This document shows, piece by piece, positions 8,222-16,672 of a stretch of 40,364 nt of DNA (position 1 is the first letter of the stretch; each line of letters starts with the position of its first letter). Position numbers and translations under genes: made by a program. Location of the stretch: NCBI RefSeq assembly GCF_002087235.1, contig NZ_MUIO01000100.1, positions 1-40,364 on the forward strand, in the 5' to 3' direction. Source of the stretch: Pseudomonas floridensis. Its GTDB lineage: Bacteria; Pseudomonadota; Gammaproteobacteria; Pseudomonadales; Pseudomonadaceae. A model generated the notes under the pieces. It was not told the origin of the DNA. It saw only the letters and a list, made by a program, of their open reading frames with translations, and made no database searches.

Positions 8222-9442
8222 TCAGGCTGCATCGCGCTTCTCCCCATTGCGCCAGGCCTCGACCGCTGCGATCAGCGCATCGAGAATGGCTGCGCTCTCG
8301 CCGATCACCGACAGGTCGGCGCGTTTGACCATGTCGCAGCCCGGATCCAGATTGACCGCCACGACCTTGTCACAGGCGCCAATGCCCTGAAGGTGCTGAA
8401 TGGCACCCGAGATACCCACAGCCACATAGACTCGTGCCGTGACCCAGGTGCCACTGGCGCCGACCTGACGCTCGCGCCCCATGAAGCCGTCATCCACAGC
8501 GACCCGCGATGCTCCTTCGGTCGCGCCGAGTGCAGCGGCGGTTCGATGAAACAGTGCCCAGTCCTTGACCCCATTGCCGCCCGACAGAATGAACTCGGCT
8601 TCGGCCATGGGGATAACTGCCGGGTTGACGCTGACCGCCCCGAGATCTTCGATCCGCGACAGACTACGCGCCACAGTTGTGGATAACTCCACAGGCAACG
8701 CCTCGTGACGGGTTTCGCTGACCGGCTCGGCACATTCGGCGGCAGCCAGAATCAACCTCGACAATGGCCGCACCAGATCTTGCTGTCCTGCACCAGCGCG
8801 GCCGATGCAATGTTCATCCTTGACCTGCCAGACCCGTGTCGCGGGACGCTCGCCGATACTGGCGGCAAAGCGCCGACCCAATTCTGCGCCGCCCGAGCGG
8901 CTGTCAGGCAGCAACCAATGCCGGGGATTGAACTGGTTATCCACAGCACGCAAGCCCTGCACACGCTGCTCCGGTGAATAACCGCTGAACTCGATGCCAT
9001 CCAGTATCAACAAACGGTCTACGCCTGCGGTCTCGAATGCGGTTTCCTTGTGTTCACCGAACACCACGGCCAGCACCGCGCCTTCAGCGCCCGCCATTTG
9101 ACGAGCCAGCCCCAGCAGGTCGCGGTCGTGGCTGCTCAGGCGGCCGCCGACCATGTCCGGCACCACGCAGATGTAAAACACAGGCTCCACGACCTGATGC
9201 AGCGGCAATTGCACTTCCGCCGCAGCCGAACGCCTGGCCGCTCCGCCCTGCTGCGCGCCGCTGCGGTCGATCCGCTTGATGCCGTTCGGACCGATGAAGC
9301 CCAGACCGTGCACGTTCTTGCGTATCAGCCCGTTAGGCCCCATCCACCGGGTTTGCGCAGGCTGCATGGCCGCATGCAAGGGATGCAAACGGTTACGGGC
9401 GATCCACTCGGCACGTGGGTCACGACGAATGATGTCGCTCAT
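8222..9442 (-). CDS. electron transfer flavoprotein alpha subunit, dimethylglycine pathway
   Basis: ETF alpha-like FAD-binding subunit of 406 residues, about 90 longer than housekeeping ETF alpha. The C-terminal FAD domain is clear: ILSGGNGVKDW, DDGFMGRERQVGASG and VAVGISGAIQHL, followed by VNLDPGCDM, all hallmark ETF alpha segments. The extra length is an N-terminal extension of about 100 residues with a MGPNGLIRKNVHGLGFIGPN stretch that I do not recognise. Its start overlaps the dgcB stop as TGATG, so translation is coupled. It corresponds to PA5400. Inferred role: accept electrons from DgcA/DgcB and pass them toward the quinone pool. Confidence 0.86.
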   Translation of the reverse strand: MSDIIRRDPRAEWIARNRLHPLHAAMQPAQTRWMGPNGLIRKNVHGLGFIGPNGIKRIDRSGAQQGGAARRSAAAEVQLPLHQVVEPVFYICVVPDMVGGRLSSHDRDLLGLARQMAGAEGAVLAVVFGEHKETAFETAGVDRLLILDGIEFSGYSPEQRVQGLRAVDNQFNPRHWLLPDSRSGGAELGRRFAASIGERPATRVWQVKDEHCIGRAGAGQQDLVRPLSRLILAAAECAEPVSETRHEALPVELSTTVARSLSRIEDLGAVSVNPAVIPMAEAEFILSGGNGVKDWALFHRTAAALGATEGASRVAVDDGFMGRERQVGASGTWVTARVYVAVGISGAIQHLQGIGACDKVVAVNLDPGCDMVKRADLSVIGESAAILDALIAAVEAWRNGEKRDAA

Positions 9443-11406
9443 CAGTGCACCTCCGCAGGTTCGCGCTTTGCCGGAACGGTCTTGCTGGGGATAACTTCGT
9501 CATCCAGCAACGCATCGGCGACCAGTTCGGCGATGTCCTTGATCAACGGCCTCGGCTCGACCACCCCTTCGAGCATCGCGGTGCATTGTGGACAACCCAC
9601 CGCCACCAGCTCGGCACCGGTTTCGCGAATGTCGTCCATGCGCATGTCGGGGATACGCTGTCTGCCGGGAATGTCAGTGATCGGCGCGCCGCCACCGCCA
9701 CCGCAGCAGCGCGAACGGAAACCGGAGCGCTGCATTTCCTTGATCTCGATACCCAACGCACGCAGCACCTCACGCGGCGCTTCGTATTCCCCGTTATAGC
9801 GCCCCAGGTAACACGGATCGTGATAGGTCACGCGGGTGCCTTTGTGCTGGCCCAATCTGACGGAACCGCTGTGAATCAATTCGGCCATGTAAGTGCTGTG
9901 ATGCTGCACCTGATACTCGCCACCGAACGCGCCGTACTCATTTTTCAGTACATGAAAGCTGTGCGGATCGCAGGTCACGATGCGCGTGAAGCGGTACTTG
10001 GCGAGGGTCTGAATATTGCGCCTGGCCAGCATCTGAAAAGTCGCCTCATCGCCAAGACGACGCGCCACATCACCGCTGTCGCGCTCCTCAAGCCCCAGTA
10101 CGGCAAAGTCGACGCCTGCGGCTTTCAGGACTTTGACGAATGCGCGCAGGGTGCGCTGATTACGCATGTCGAAGGCGCCGTCGCCGACCCAAAACAGCAC
10201 GTCCGCGGTCTTTTTCTCGCTCATCAGCGTCAGGTTCAGATCCGCCGCCCAGTTCATTCGTCCACCGGGGGCGAACCCGCCGGGATTATCGGTGGCGATC
10301 AGGTTGTCCAGCACCTCGGCACCCTTGTTCGGGGTAGCGCCCTTTTCCAGAGTAAGGTGACGGCGCATATCGACGATGGCATCAACGTGCTCGATCATCA
10401 TCGGGCATTCCTCGACGCACGCCCGGCAGGTGGTGCACGACCATAGCGTTTCAGCATCCACCAGACCGTTGACGATCGGCTGATGCGGGTTGCCGCCATG
10501 CTCGCCGATCGGCCTGCCCTTGCCGTCCAGCGACGGGTACGGACTGCCCGCAAAGCGCGCATCGGTGCCACCTGCCAGACCGACCACCATGTCCTGAATG
10601 AGTTTTTTTGGATTGAGCGGCTGGCCTGCCGCGAACGCCGGGCATGCAGCTTCGCACTTGCCGCACTGGACGCAGGCGTCAAAACCCAGCAATTGATTCC
10701 AGGTGAAATCCGCAGGCTTTTCCACACCCAGCGGCGCGCTCGTATCCTTGAGGTCCAGTGGCTTGAGACCGGTGGAGCGACCACCGCCGAAGCGCTCGGC
10801 GCGACGGTGCCAGGCCAGATGCAGCGCACCGGCAAAAGCGTGCTTCATTGGCCCGCCCCAAGTCATGCCGAAGAACAGCTCGCTCACGCCCCACAGCACA
10901 CCCAGCCCCAGGATCACGACCAGCACCCAGCCGCCGAAGTGTTCGGGCAGGATGCCCGCCACCGGCAGCGTGACCACGAAGAAGCTCGCGGAAAACGCCA
11001 TCAGGCTTTTCGGCAGGCGCATCCACGGTCCTTTGGACAGGCGAGCGGGCGGGTTCAGGCGACGTCGATAAACGAAGATCGCACCCACAAACATGACGGC
11101 CGTCATCAACAGCAACGCGTAGCCGAGCAGGCGGTTATGCAGACCGAAGCCATGCACCAGAATCGCCAGAATGATGGACGCTACCGCACCGCCTGCCGTG
11201 GCGACGTGGGTGTTGGCGATGTATTTGTCACGGGCGACCACATGGTGCAGATCGACCATGTAACGCTTGGGCATGGCCAGCAGCCCGCCTAGCCAGTCGA
11301 CGTCGGAGGCCCGCCCGTTGCGCCACATTTTTACCCGCCGCATCGCGCCCAGCACCGCAAGGGCCAGAGCGCTGAACAGCAGGATGGGAAGAAGAGTGTC
11401 TAGCAT
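9442..11406 (-). CDS. dgcB: dimethylglycine catabolism iron-sulfur membrane protein DgcB
   Basis: Membrane-bound iron-sulfur oxidoreductase of 654 residues, needed with DgcA to convert dimethylglycine to sarcosine in Pseudomonas. Five or so hydrophobic helices fill residues 1-175. Two [4Fe-4S] ferredoxin motifs follow, CVQCGKCEAACP and CTTCRACVEECP. Two cysteine-rich CCG-type domains of the HdrD/GlpC kind come last, the second carrying CCGGGGG. This layout suits transfer from a flavoprotein to membrane quinones. The stop codon overlaps the ETF alpha start. It is separated from dgcA upstream by 117 bases that contain a short hairpin. Confidence 0.9.
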   Translation of the reverse strand: MLDTLLPILLFSALALAVLGAMRRVKMWRNGRASDVDWLGGLLAMPKRYMVDLHHVVARDKYIANTHVATAGGAVASIILAILVHGFGLHNRLLGYALLLMTAVMFVGAIFVYRRRLNPPARLSKGPWMRLPKSLMAFSASFFVVTLPVAGILPEHFGGWVLVVILGLGVLWGVSELFFGMTWGGPMKHAFAGALHLAWHRRAERFGGGRSTGLKPLDLKDTSAPLGVEKPADFTWNQLLGFDACVQCGKCEAACPAFAAGQPLNPKKLIQDMVVGLAGGTDARFAGSPYPSLDGKGRPIGEHGGNPHQPIVNGLVDAETLWSCTTCRACVEECPMMIEHVDAIVDMRRHLTLEKGATPNKGAEVLDNLIATDNPGGFAPGGRMNWAADLNLTLMSEKKTADVLFWVGDGAFDMRNQRTLRAFVKVLKAAGVDFAVLGLEERDSGDVARRLGDEATFQMLARRNIQTLAKYRFTRIVTCDPHSFHVLKNEYGAFGGEYQVQHHSTYMAELIHSGSVRLGQHKGTRVTYHDPCYLGRYNGEYEAPREVLRALGIEIKEMQRSGFRSRCCGGGGGAPITDIPGRQRIPDMRMDDIRETGAELVAVGCPQCTAMLEGVVEPRPLIKDIAELVADALLDDEVIPSKTVPAKREPAEVH

Positions 11407-11469
11407 CTGAAGCTCCCGAAAGCCAAGCGGTCTTGCAGGCCAAATCGTCTGATTGCCGCAACGGATTCA

Positions 11470-11495
11470 GTGGGAGCGAACCTGCTCACTCCCAC
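11470..11495. repeat. REP-like hairpin between dgcA and dgcB
   Basis: GTGGGAG (11470-11476) and CTCCCAC (11489-11495) form a 7-base stem around CGAACCTGCTCA. The outer bases match the GTGGGAGCGA ends of REP palindromes common in Pseudomonas. It lies in the 117-base gap of an otherwise tightly packed operon and could tune the dgcA:dgcB transcript ratio. Confidence 0.45.
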
Positions 11496-11523
11496 AAGAC
11501 CGTGCGCCTCCACAGGATGGCTT

Positions 11524-13584
11524 TCAAAAATCCTTGCACAGGCGCAAGCCGTCATAGATCGCCGCGTGGGTATTGCGTTGCGCCACGCAATCGCCGATCC
11601 GGAACAGCAGGTAACCATCGCCCGGCTGACTCAACGACGGTTGCGGCTGGATGGCGAACAGCGCGTCGATGTCGATCTGGCCCTTGTTGCGCGAGCCTTC
11701 CTTGAGCGCGTAGTAGATCGCCTCGTCAGGACGCACACCGTTCTCCACCACCACCTGATCGACCACTCGCTCTTCCTTGGCCCCGGTGTATTCGTTCTCC
11801 AGCACAGCCACCAGCTTGTCACCCTCGCGATAGACCTTCTCCAGCATCATGTCGCCGGTCATGATCACTTCCTTGGGGTACATGCTGCGGTAGTAGGTCG
11901 GGAACGAAGTGCCGCCAATCGCCACGCCCGGCTTGATGTCATCGGTGACGATCTCGACCTGGCTGCCCTTGTCGGCCAGGAAGTCGGCCACGGACATGCC
12001 GGTGAATTCGCAGATGGTGTCGTAGACCAGCACGTTCTTGCCCGGCGCAACCTTGCCGTCCAGTACGTCCCAACTGCTGACCACCAGTCCTTCCGCCGCG
12101 CCCCAGTGTTCGTTCTGCTCCAGAAATGGATGACCGCCCACCGCCAGCACCACGATATCGGGACGCAGGTCGAGAATGGTTGCGGCATCAGCTGCCGTAC
12201 CCAGACGCAGATCGACTTTCAGGCGCGCCAGTTCCAACTGGAACCAGCGGGTGATACCGGCGATCTGGTCACGTTGCGGTGCTTTCGACGCCGTGGTGAT
12301 CTGCCCGCCGATGAACTCCTTTTTCTCGAACAGCGTGACGTCATGCCCACGTTCGGCCGACACGCGCGCCGCTTCCATGCCGGCAGGACCGGCACCCACG
12401 ATCACCACCTTGCGTTTCGGCCCGGTGGATTTTTCGATGATGTGCGGCACCCCCATGTATTCCCGCGACGTGGCCGCGTTCTGGATGCACAGCACGTCCA
12501 GCCCCTGATACTGGCGGTCGATGCAGTAGTTGGCGCCGACGCACTGCTTGATCTGATCGATCTGGCCCATCTTGATCTTGGCAATCAGGTGCGGGTCAGC
12601 GATGTGCGCGCGGGTCATGCCGACCATGTCGACATAGCCGCCTTCCAGAATGCGCGTGGCCTGGTTCGGGTCCTTGATGTTCTGCGCATGCAGCACCGGT
12701 GCCTTGACCACTTCCTTGATACCGGCAGCCAGATGCAGAAACGGCTCCGGTGGATAACTCATGTTGGGGATCACGTTGGCGAGGGTGTTGTGAGTGTCGC
12801 AACCCGAGCCGACCACGCCAATGAAGTCGATCATGCCGGTGTCGTCGTAGTACTTGGCGATCTGTTTCATGTCCTCGTGGCTCAGACCATCGGGGTGAAA
12901 CTCATCACCGCAGATACGCAGGCCCACGCAGAAGTCAGGACCGACTTCCTTGCGCACGGCCTTGATGACTTCCAGGCCGAAGCGCATGCGGTTCTCGAAG
13001 CTGCCGCCCCACTCATCGGTACGTTTGTTGACCCGCGGGCTCCAGAACTGGTCGATCATGTGCTGGTGCACGGCTGACAGTTCCACGCCATCCAGGCCAC
13101 CGGCCTTGGCACGTGCTGCAGCGCTGGCGTAGTTACCGATCACCCGCCAGATTTCCTCGGGCTCGATGGTTTTGCAGGTGGCGCGGTGCACCGGCTCGCG
13201 GATGCCCGATGGCGACATCAGGGTCGGCCAGTGATCACCGTCCCAGCGCGAGCGACGACCCATATGGGTAATCTGGATCATGATCTTGGCGCCGTGCTTG
13301 TGCATGGCGTCGGCCAGATTCTGGAAATGCGGGATGATCCGGTCGGTGGCCAGGTTGACCGATTTCCACCAGCCTTGCGGGCTGTCGATCGCGACACTGG
13401 ACGAGCCGCCGCAGATCGCCAGACCGATACCGCCCTTGGCTTTCTCTTCGTAGTACTTCACGTAACGGTCGGTGGTCATCCCGCCGTCGGTGGCGTAGAC
13501 CTCGGCATGCGCAGTGCTGAGCACGCGGTTGCGGATGGTGAGCTTGCCGATCTGAATCGGCTGGAACATCGCTTCGAAAGCCAT
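11524..13584 (-). CDS. dgcA: dimethylglycine dehydrogenase-type flavoprotein DgcA
   Basis: Two-domain flavoenzyme of 686 residues related to trimethylamine dehydrogenase and 2,4-dienoyl-CoA reductase. Residues about 1-360 form an Old Yellow Enzyme TIM barrel for FMN (MFQPIQIGKLTIRNRV, and GVELSAVHQHMIDQFWSP with the substrate-loop His). The C-terminal part has a dinucleotide fold, VVIVGAGPAGMEAARV. DgcA with DgcB demethylates dimethylglycine to sarcosine. The cluster region shows cysteines at 348, 354 and 366, but residue 351, where trimethylamine dehydrogenase has a fourth Cys, is Ala. It is preceded by the DUF5943-type gene with a 15-base gap and is inferred to be in the same operon. Confidence 0.92.
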   Translation of the reverse strand: MAFEAMFQPIQIGKLTIRNRVLSTAHAEVYATDGGMTTDRYVKYYEEKAKGGIGLAICGGSSSVAIDSPQGWWKSVNLATDRIIPHFQNLADAMHKHGAKIMIQITHMGRRSRWDGDHWPTLMSPSGIREPVHRATCKTIEPEEIWRVIGNYASAAARAKAGGLDGVELSAVHQHMIDQFWSPRVNKRTDEWGGSFENRMRFGLEVIKAVRKEVGPDFCVGLRICGDEFHPDGLSHEDMKQIAKYYDDTGMIDFIGVVGSGCDTHNTLANVIPNMSYPPEPFLHLAAGIKEVVKAPVLHAQNIKDPNQATRILEGGYVDMVGMTRAHIADPHLIAKIKMGQIDQIKQCVGANYCIDRQYQGLDVLCIQNAATSREYMGVPHIIEKSTGPKRKVVIVGAGPAGMEAARVSAERGHDVTLFEKKEFIGGQITTASKAPQRDQIAGITRWFQLELARLKVDLRLGTAADAATILDLRPDIVVLAVGGHPFLEQNEHWGAAEGLVVSSWDVLDGKVAPGKNVLVYDTICEFTGMSVADFLADKGSQVEIVTDDIKPGVAIGGTSFPTYYRSMYPKEVIMTGDMMLEKVYREGDKLVAVLENEYTGAKEERVVDQVVVENGVRPDEAIYYALKEGSRNKGQIDIDALFAIQPQPSLSQPGDGYLLFRIGDCVAQRNTHAAIYDGLRLCKDF

Positions 13585-13599
13585 AACGCGATCCTCGAT

Positions 13600-14130
13600 T
13601 TACAGCGGCTTGACGACAAAGAGTCCGTCGTCATGGCCTTCTTCCGAACCACCATAGACCTGCTCGGCCACCGTGCGGATCGAACTGCCGCTGGCGGCCA
13701 GAATCTGATCCATTGCACCGGCGAACCAGCCGGTGAACATGTAGTCGACCTTACGCCCGACCTTGCCGTAGACGTACACGAAGCAGGAATGCTCAAGCTT
13801 GACGCTGGCCGTGCCTTTTTCGAGATCGATGTCCTGAATCTTGAACAGGCCCCAGCCCCGTTGCGACAGGCGCTTCATGTAGTGCTCGAATACCGCGACG
13901 CCTTCGATGCCGTGACACTCGGCTTCTTTCTCGCACCAGTGCCAGGCCGATTTGTAGCCGGCCTTGTAGAGAATCTCGGCGTAGGCGTCGGCGCCCAGCA
14001 CCTCTTCGATGCCCATGTGGTTGTTGACGAAAAAGTGGCGCGGCACGTAGAGCATCGGCAGTGCGTCAGAGGTCCAGACACCGGTTTCGCTGTCGACTTC
14101 GATGGGCAGTTGCGGGGCGATTTTGGCCAT
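13600..14130 (-). CDS. DUF5943/V4R-type protein of the dgc operon
   Basis: Protein of 176 residues with no known reaction, corresponding by position to PA5397. It has no signal peptide or membrane helix. It resembles the 4-vinyl-reductase (V4R) small-molecule-binding fold at its C-terminus, with Cys residues in HWCEKEAECHG and EHSCFVYVYGK. The start at 14130 is chosen because MAKIAPQLP begins the conserved part and GGAG lies 10 bases upstream; a further upstream start at 14190 has no such support. Position between the dipeptidase-like gene and dgcA suggests an accessory or sensing role in dimethylglycine use, which is inference only. Confidence 0.75.
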   Translation of the reverse strand: MAKIAPQLPIEVDSETGVWTSDALPMLYVPRHFFVNNHMGIEEVLGADAYAEILYKAGYKSAWHWCEKEAECHGIEGVAVFEHYMKRLSQRGWGLFKIQDIDLEKGTASVKLEHSCFVYVYGKVGRKVDYMFTGWFAGAMDQILAASGSSIRTVAEQVYGGSEEGHDDGLFVVKPL

Positions 14131-14213
14131 GGGTGACAAACTCCAGATGATTCGGGTTACACCCACCGCCACAGGGCAGTGAGTGTGCAAGGGGATTAGG
14201 TGTGGCTGGCGGC

Positions 14214-15191
14214 TTATTCGCCCCAGACGTCGGCCAGAACGTTGACCCAGTTCTCGCCCATGATCTTGCGCACCACGCGTTCGGAATGGCCGCGCTTGAG
14301 CAGGGTTTCGGTCAGGTTGGGAAACTCACCGACAGTACGGATCCCCAGCGGGTTGATGATCTTGCCGAAGTTGGTCAGGCGGCGGGCATAGCCCTTGTCG
14401 TGGGTCAGGTACTCGAAGAAGTCCTGCCCGTGACCCTGGGTGAAATCGGTGCCGATGCCGATGGCGTCTTCGCCAACGATGTTCATGACGTATTCGATGG
14501 CTTCGGCGTAATCGTCGATGGTCGACTCGATGCCCTTGGCCAGAAACGGCGCGAACATGGTCACGCCCACGAAGCCGCCATGATCGGCAATGAACTTCAG
14601 TTCAGCGTCAGACTTGTTACGCGGATGTTCTTTGAGGCCGGACGGCAGACAATGGGAGTAGCAAACCGGTTTTTTCGATTCGAGGATGACTTCTTCGGAG
14701 GTCTTGGACCCAACGTGGGACAGGTCGCACATCACGCCGACACGGTTCATTTCCGCCACGATTTCGCGACCGAAGCCCGACAAACCGCCGTCGCGTTCAT
14801 AGCATCCGGTGCCGACCAGGTTCTGGGTGTTGTAGCACATCTGCACGATGCCGACGCCCAGCTTCTTGAAGATCTCCACGTAACCGATCTGGTCTTCGTA
14901 GGCATGGGCGTTCTGGAAGCCGAACAGGATGCCGGTCTTGCCCAGTTCCTTGGCCTTGCGGATGTCGGCGGTGGTGTGAACCGGCATCACCAGGTCGCTG
15001 TTTTCGCGCATCAGTTTCTGGCTGGTGCAGATGCTGTTGATAGTGGCCTGAAAGCCTTCCCATACCGACACGGTGCAGTTGGCCATGGTCAGGCCGCCCT
15101 TGCGCATGTCTTCAAACAACTCGCGATTCCATTTGGCGATGATCAGCCCGTCAATAACGATGCTGTCGGCGTGCAATTCGGCTGGGCTCAT
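14214..15191 (-). CDS. M19 dipeptidase-like protein, first gene of dgc operon
   Basis: Member of the membrane (renal) dipeptidase family M19, 325 residues, corresponding to PA5396. The barrel elements LSHVGSKT, VCYSHCLPSG and IGTDFTQG match the family's later metal and substrate residues. The N-terminal HxD metal motif expected after the first strand is absent (the segment reads VIDGLIIAKW), and the usual bridging Glu segment reads GFQNAHAY, so a standard binuclear zinc site is doubtful. The start at 15191 follows AAGGGG by about 8 bases; an upstream in-frame start at 15314 would run through the promoter region. It leads the operon for dimethylglycine degradation, so its substrate may be an N-methyl amino acid derivative. 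Confidence 0.82.
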   Translation of the reverse strand: MSPAELHADSIVIDGLIIAKWNRELFEDMRKGGLTMANCTVSVWEGFQATINSICTSQKLMRENSDLVMPVHTTADIRKAKELGKTGILFGFQNAHAYEDQIGYVEIFKKLGVGIVQMCYNTQNLVGTGCYERDGGLSGFGREIVAEMNRVGVMCDLSHVGSKTSEEVILESKKPVCYSHCLPSGLKEHPRNKSDAELKFIADHGGFVGVTMFAPFLAKGIESTIDDYAEAIEYVMNIVGEDAIGIGTDFTQGHGQDFFEYLTHDKGYARRLTNFGKIINPLGIRTVGEFPNLTETLLKRGHSERVVRKIMGENWVNVLADVWGE

Positions 15192-15284
15192 CAGGCTGTC
15201 CCCTTTTAGGTTCGTGCGCACCGAATCGGCTGTCGGCGCTAATGGGGTCAGCATATGCCGGAGGGTCGGGCGAGCCGGGTGCAA

Positions 15285-15328
15285 AAACGACAAGGGGCTT
15301 GCCGAAAGCGTCAAGAAACGACAAAGGG
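15285..15328 (-). promoter_or_regulatory. direct-repeat candidate activator site upstream of the dgc operon
   Basis: Two near-identical 13-mers, AAACGACAAGGGG at 15285-15297 and AAACGACAAAGGG at 15316-15328, spaced 31 bases (about three helical turns), 94-137 bases before the first dgc gene. Direct repeats with helical spacing fit an AraC-family activator, and GbdR is the known activator of this operon in P. aeruginosa. Assignment to GbdR is inference. A weak -10-like TATGCT lies between the repeats and the gene on the minus strand. Confidence 0.4.
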
Positions 15329-15418
15329 TGACAGCGCCTCGTCACACGGTGCTGTAAACCTGTTCATTGTCACGCGCTTGAGACAGAATTCATCGCATCA
15401 ATGGATCGGAGCGACTCA

Positions 15419-15829
15419 ATGAAAACGATTTTTCTGACGTTGGCCTTGATGGCGACAGTCATGACCGGTGCACAGGCCGCTCAGAACCCCGAAAGCACGC
15501 CGTGCGACGGCGTCGACGGTGACAATCAGACCCTGGAATGCTCGGCTTACAGCCGGCACACGGCCGAAGAACTGCTCAAGGAGAACTTCCAGAACCTGTT
15601 GCAACGGGTTCAGTCGCAGTTCGTCGCCAACAAGACACAATTCAACGACTTCACCAGTAAGCTCAAGACCGCTCAGCAGGCCTGGGAAAAGCTGCGTGAT
15701 GCCGATTGTGCAGTCGAAGTGTTTCCTTCTGCGGCAGGCAGCAAGGCCTTCACCGTCAGCGAAAATGACTGTGTGGCGCGCATGAGTGATGAGCGGTCGG
15801 AGTATCTGGAGTCGATTGCGCAGGAATAA
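15419..15829 (+). CDS. secreted LprI-like (DUF1311) protein
   Basis: Small exported protein of 136 residues. It has a classical signal peptide, MKTIFLTLALMATVMTGAQA, with cleavage expected before AQN. The mature part has four Cys (PCDGVD, LECSA, DADCAVE, NDCVAR) and a central amphipathic helix with AWEKLRDADC. The WxxxRDxxC pattern is typical of the LprI/DUF1311 family, some members of which inhibit lysozyme. The start at 15419 is chosen because it begins the signal peptide and has GGAG 7 bases before it; the in-frame ATG at 15401 has no such site. It is divergent from the dgc operon and stands alone. A periplasmic role is likely; the target is unknown. Confidence 0.8.
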   Translation: MKTIFLTLALMATVMTGAQAAQNPESTPCDGVDGDNQTLECSAYSRHTAEELLKENFQNLLQRVQSQFVANKTQFNDFTSKLKTAQQAWEKLRDADCAVEVFPSAAGSKAFTVSENDCVARMSDERSEYLESIAQE

Positions 15830-15883
15830 CCCCGGCGATGAGATAACCTGTTTCTTTTATGAACCACGTCATCAGGTTTTCTC

Positions 15884-16303
15884 ATGATCATTTGCGGTGT
15901 AGAAATCAAAGGCAGTGAAGCCATCTTTGCTCTGGCCACGCGTCAGCAAGGCGGCATCGCTCACCTGCCACTGGCAACCAAAAAGATTGCGTTGGAGGAC
16001 GACGACGAGTCTGTCAACGTCAAAGCCTTCGCAACCCAGATCGCCAGCTTCGTGCGCGAGAACGGCATCAGCCATGTCGCAATCAAGAAACGCAGCAAGA
16101 AAGGCGAATTCGCTGGCGGCCCGACCACGTTCAAGATTGAGACGGTGCTCCAGCTGCTGTCCGATTGCGACGTGGCGCTGATCTCGCCCCAGACCATTAA
16201 CGCCCAAAACAAAAAACACGACTTCGCCCTGCCCGGCACACTGAACAAGTATCAGCATGAGGCGTACAAGACGGCGTGCGCGGGACTGATGAAGTCCGCT
16301 TAG
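15884..16303 (+). CDS. DUF3010 family protein
   Basis: Cytoplasmic protein of 139 residues of unknown function. The N-terminal MIICGVEIKGSEAIFAL strand-turn-strand and the later VAIKKRSKKGEFAGG segment match the DUF3010 family, whose fold resembles RNase H-like nucleases. I see no proven catalytic set. AGG lies 7 bases before the ATG. It is preceded by the LprI-like gene with a 54-base gap and followed by REP elements. It is single-gene in appearance, and no partner is suggested by context. Confidence 0.75.
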   Translation: MIICGVEIKGSEAIFALATRQQGGIAHLPLATKKIALEDDDESVNVKAFATQIASFVRENGISHVAIKKRSKKGEFAGGPTTFKIETVLQLLSDCDVALISPQTINAQNKKHDFALPGTLNKYQHEAYKTACAGLMKSA

Positions 16304-16672
16304 CGACAGTTCGGTCGGGGTGCGGTGAGTTGTTTTGGGAACGAACTCGTTCGCGAAACCCGCCTGCCAGAAACCCTATTAAGGTCGGTCATACCCGTTT
16401 CTTCGCGGACAGTTGGCTCCCACGCAAATCTGCCCGGACAACCCTTGATGCTCTGAAGCACGCCGGAACCGTAGGAGCGGACTTGTCCGCGAAATGCCCG
16501 TGCAGACGCTGGAAATGCGGCGTTTCGATAAAGCGTTCGCGGACAAGTTGGCTCCCACGCAAATATGCCCGAACAACCCTTGATGCTCTGAAGCACGCCG
16601 GAACCGTAGGAGCGGACTTGTCCGCGAAGAGGCCGGTGCGAACACCAAAAATCCCCCATTCAGCCTGTCAAT
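16304..16672. repeat. REP doublet region
   Basis: Gene-free region made mostly of REP-type palindromes. Two almost identical units (16402-16493 and 16536-16628; 92 and 93 bases, differing by one inserted base and two substitutions) each start with TTCGCGGACA(A)GTTGG and end with GGACTTGTCCGCGAA, so each unit is itself a large inverted repeat. They are separated by 42 bases. A third, more diverged half-element lies at 16337-16357 (CGAACTCGTTCG core). Such elements are spread by RAYT transposases; no RAYT gene is in the window. Confidence 0.75.

Noticed and set aside
11470..13077. 535-codon open frame antisense to dgcA
   Set aside because: Composition is rich in His, Arg and Asp with no recognisable domain, and it lies fully inside a clear flavoprotein gene.
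16304..16672. CRISPR-like array because of repeated units
   Set aside because: Only two long palindromic units with a 42-base spacer and no cas genes; they are REP elements.
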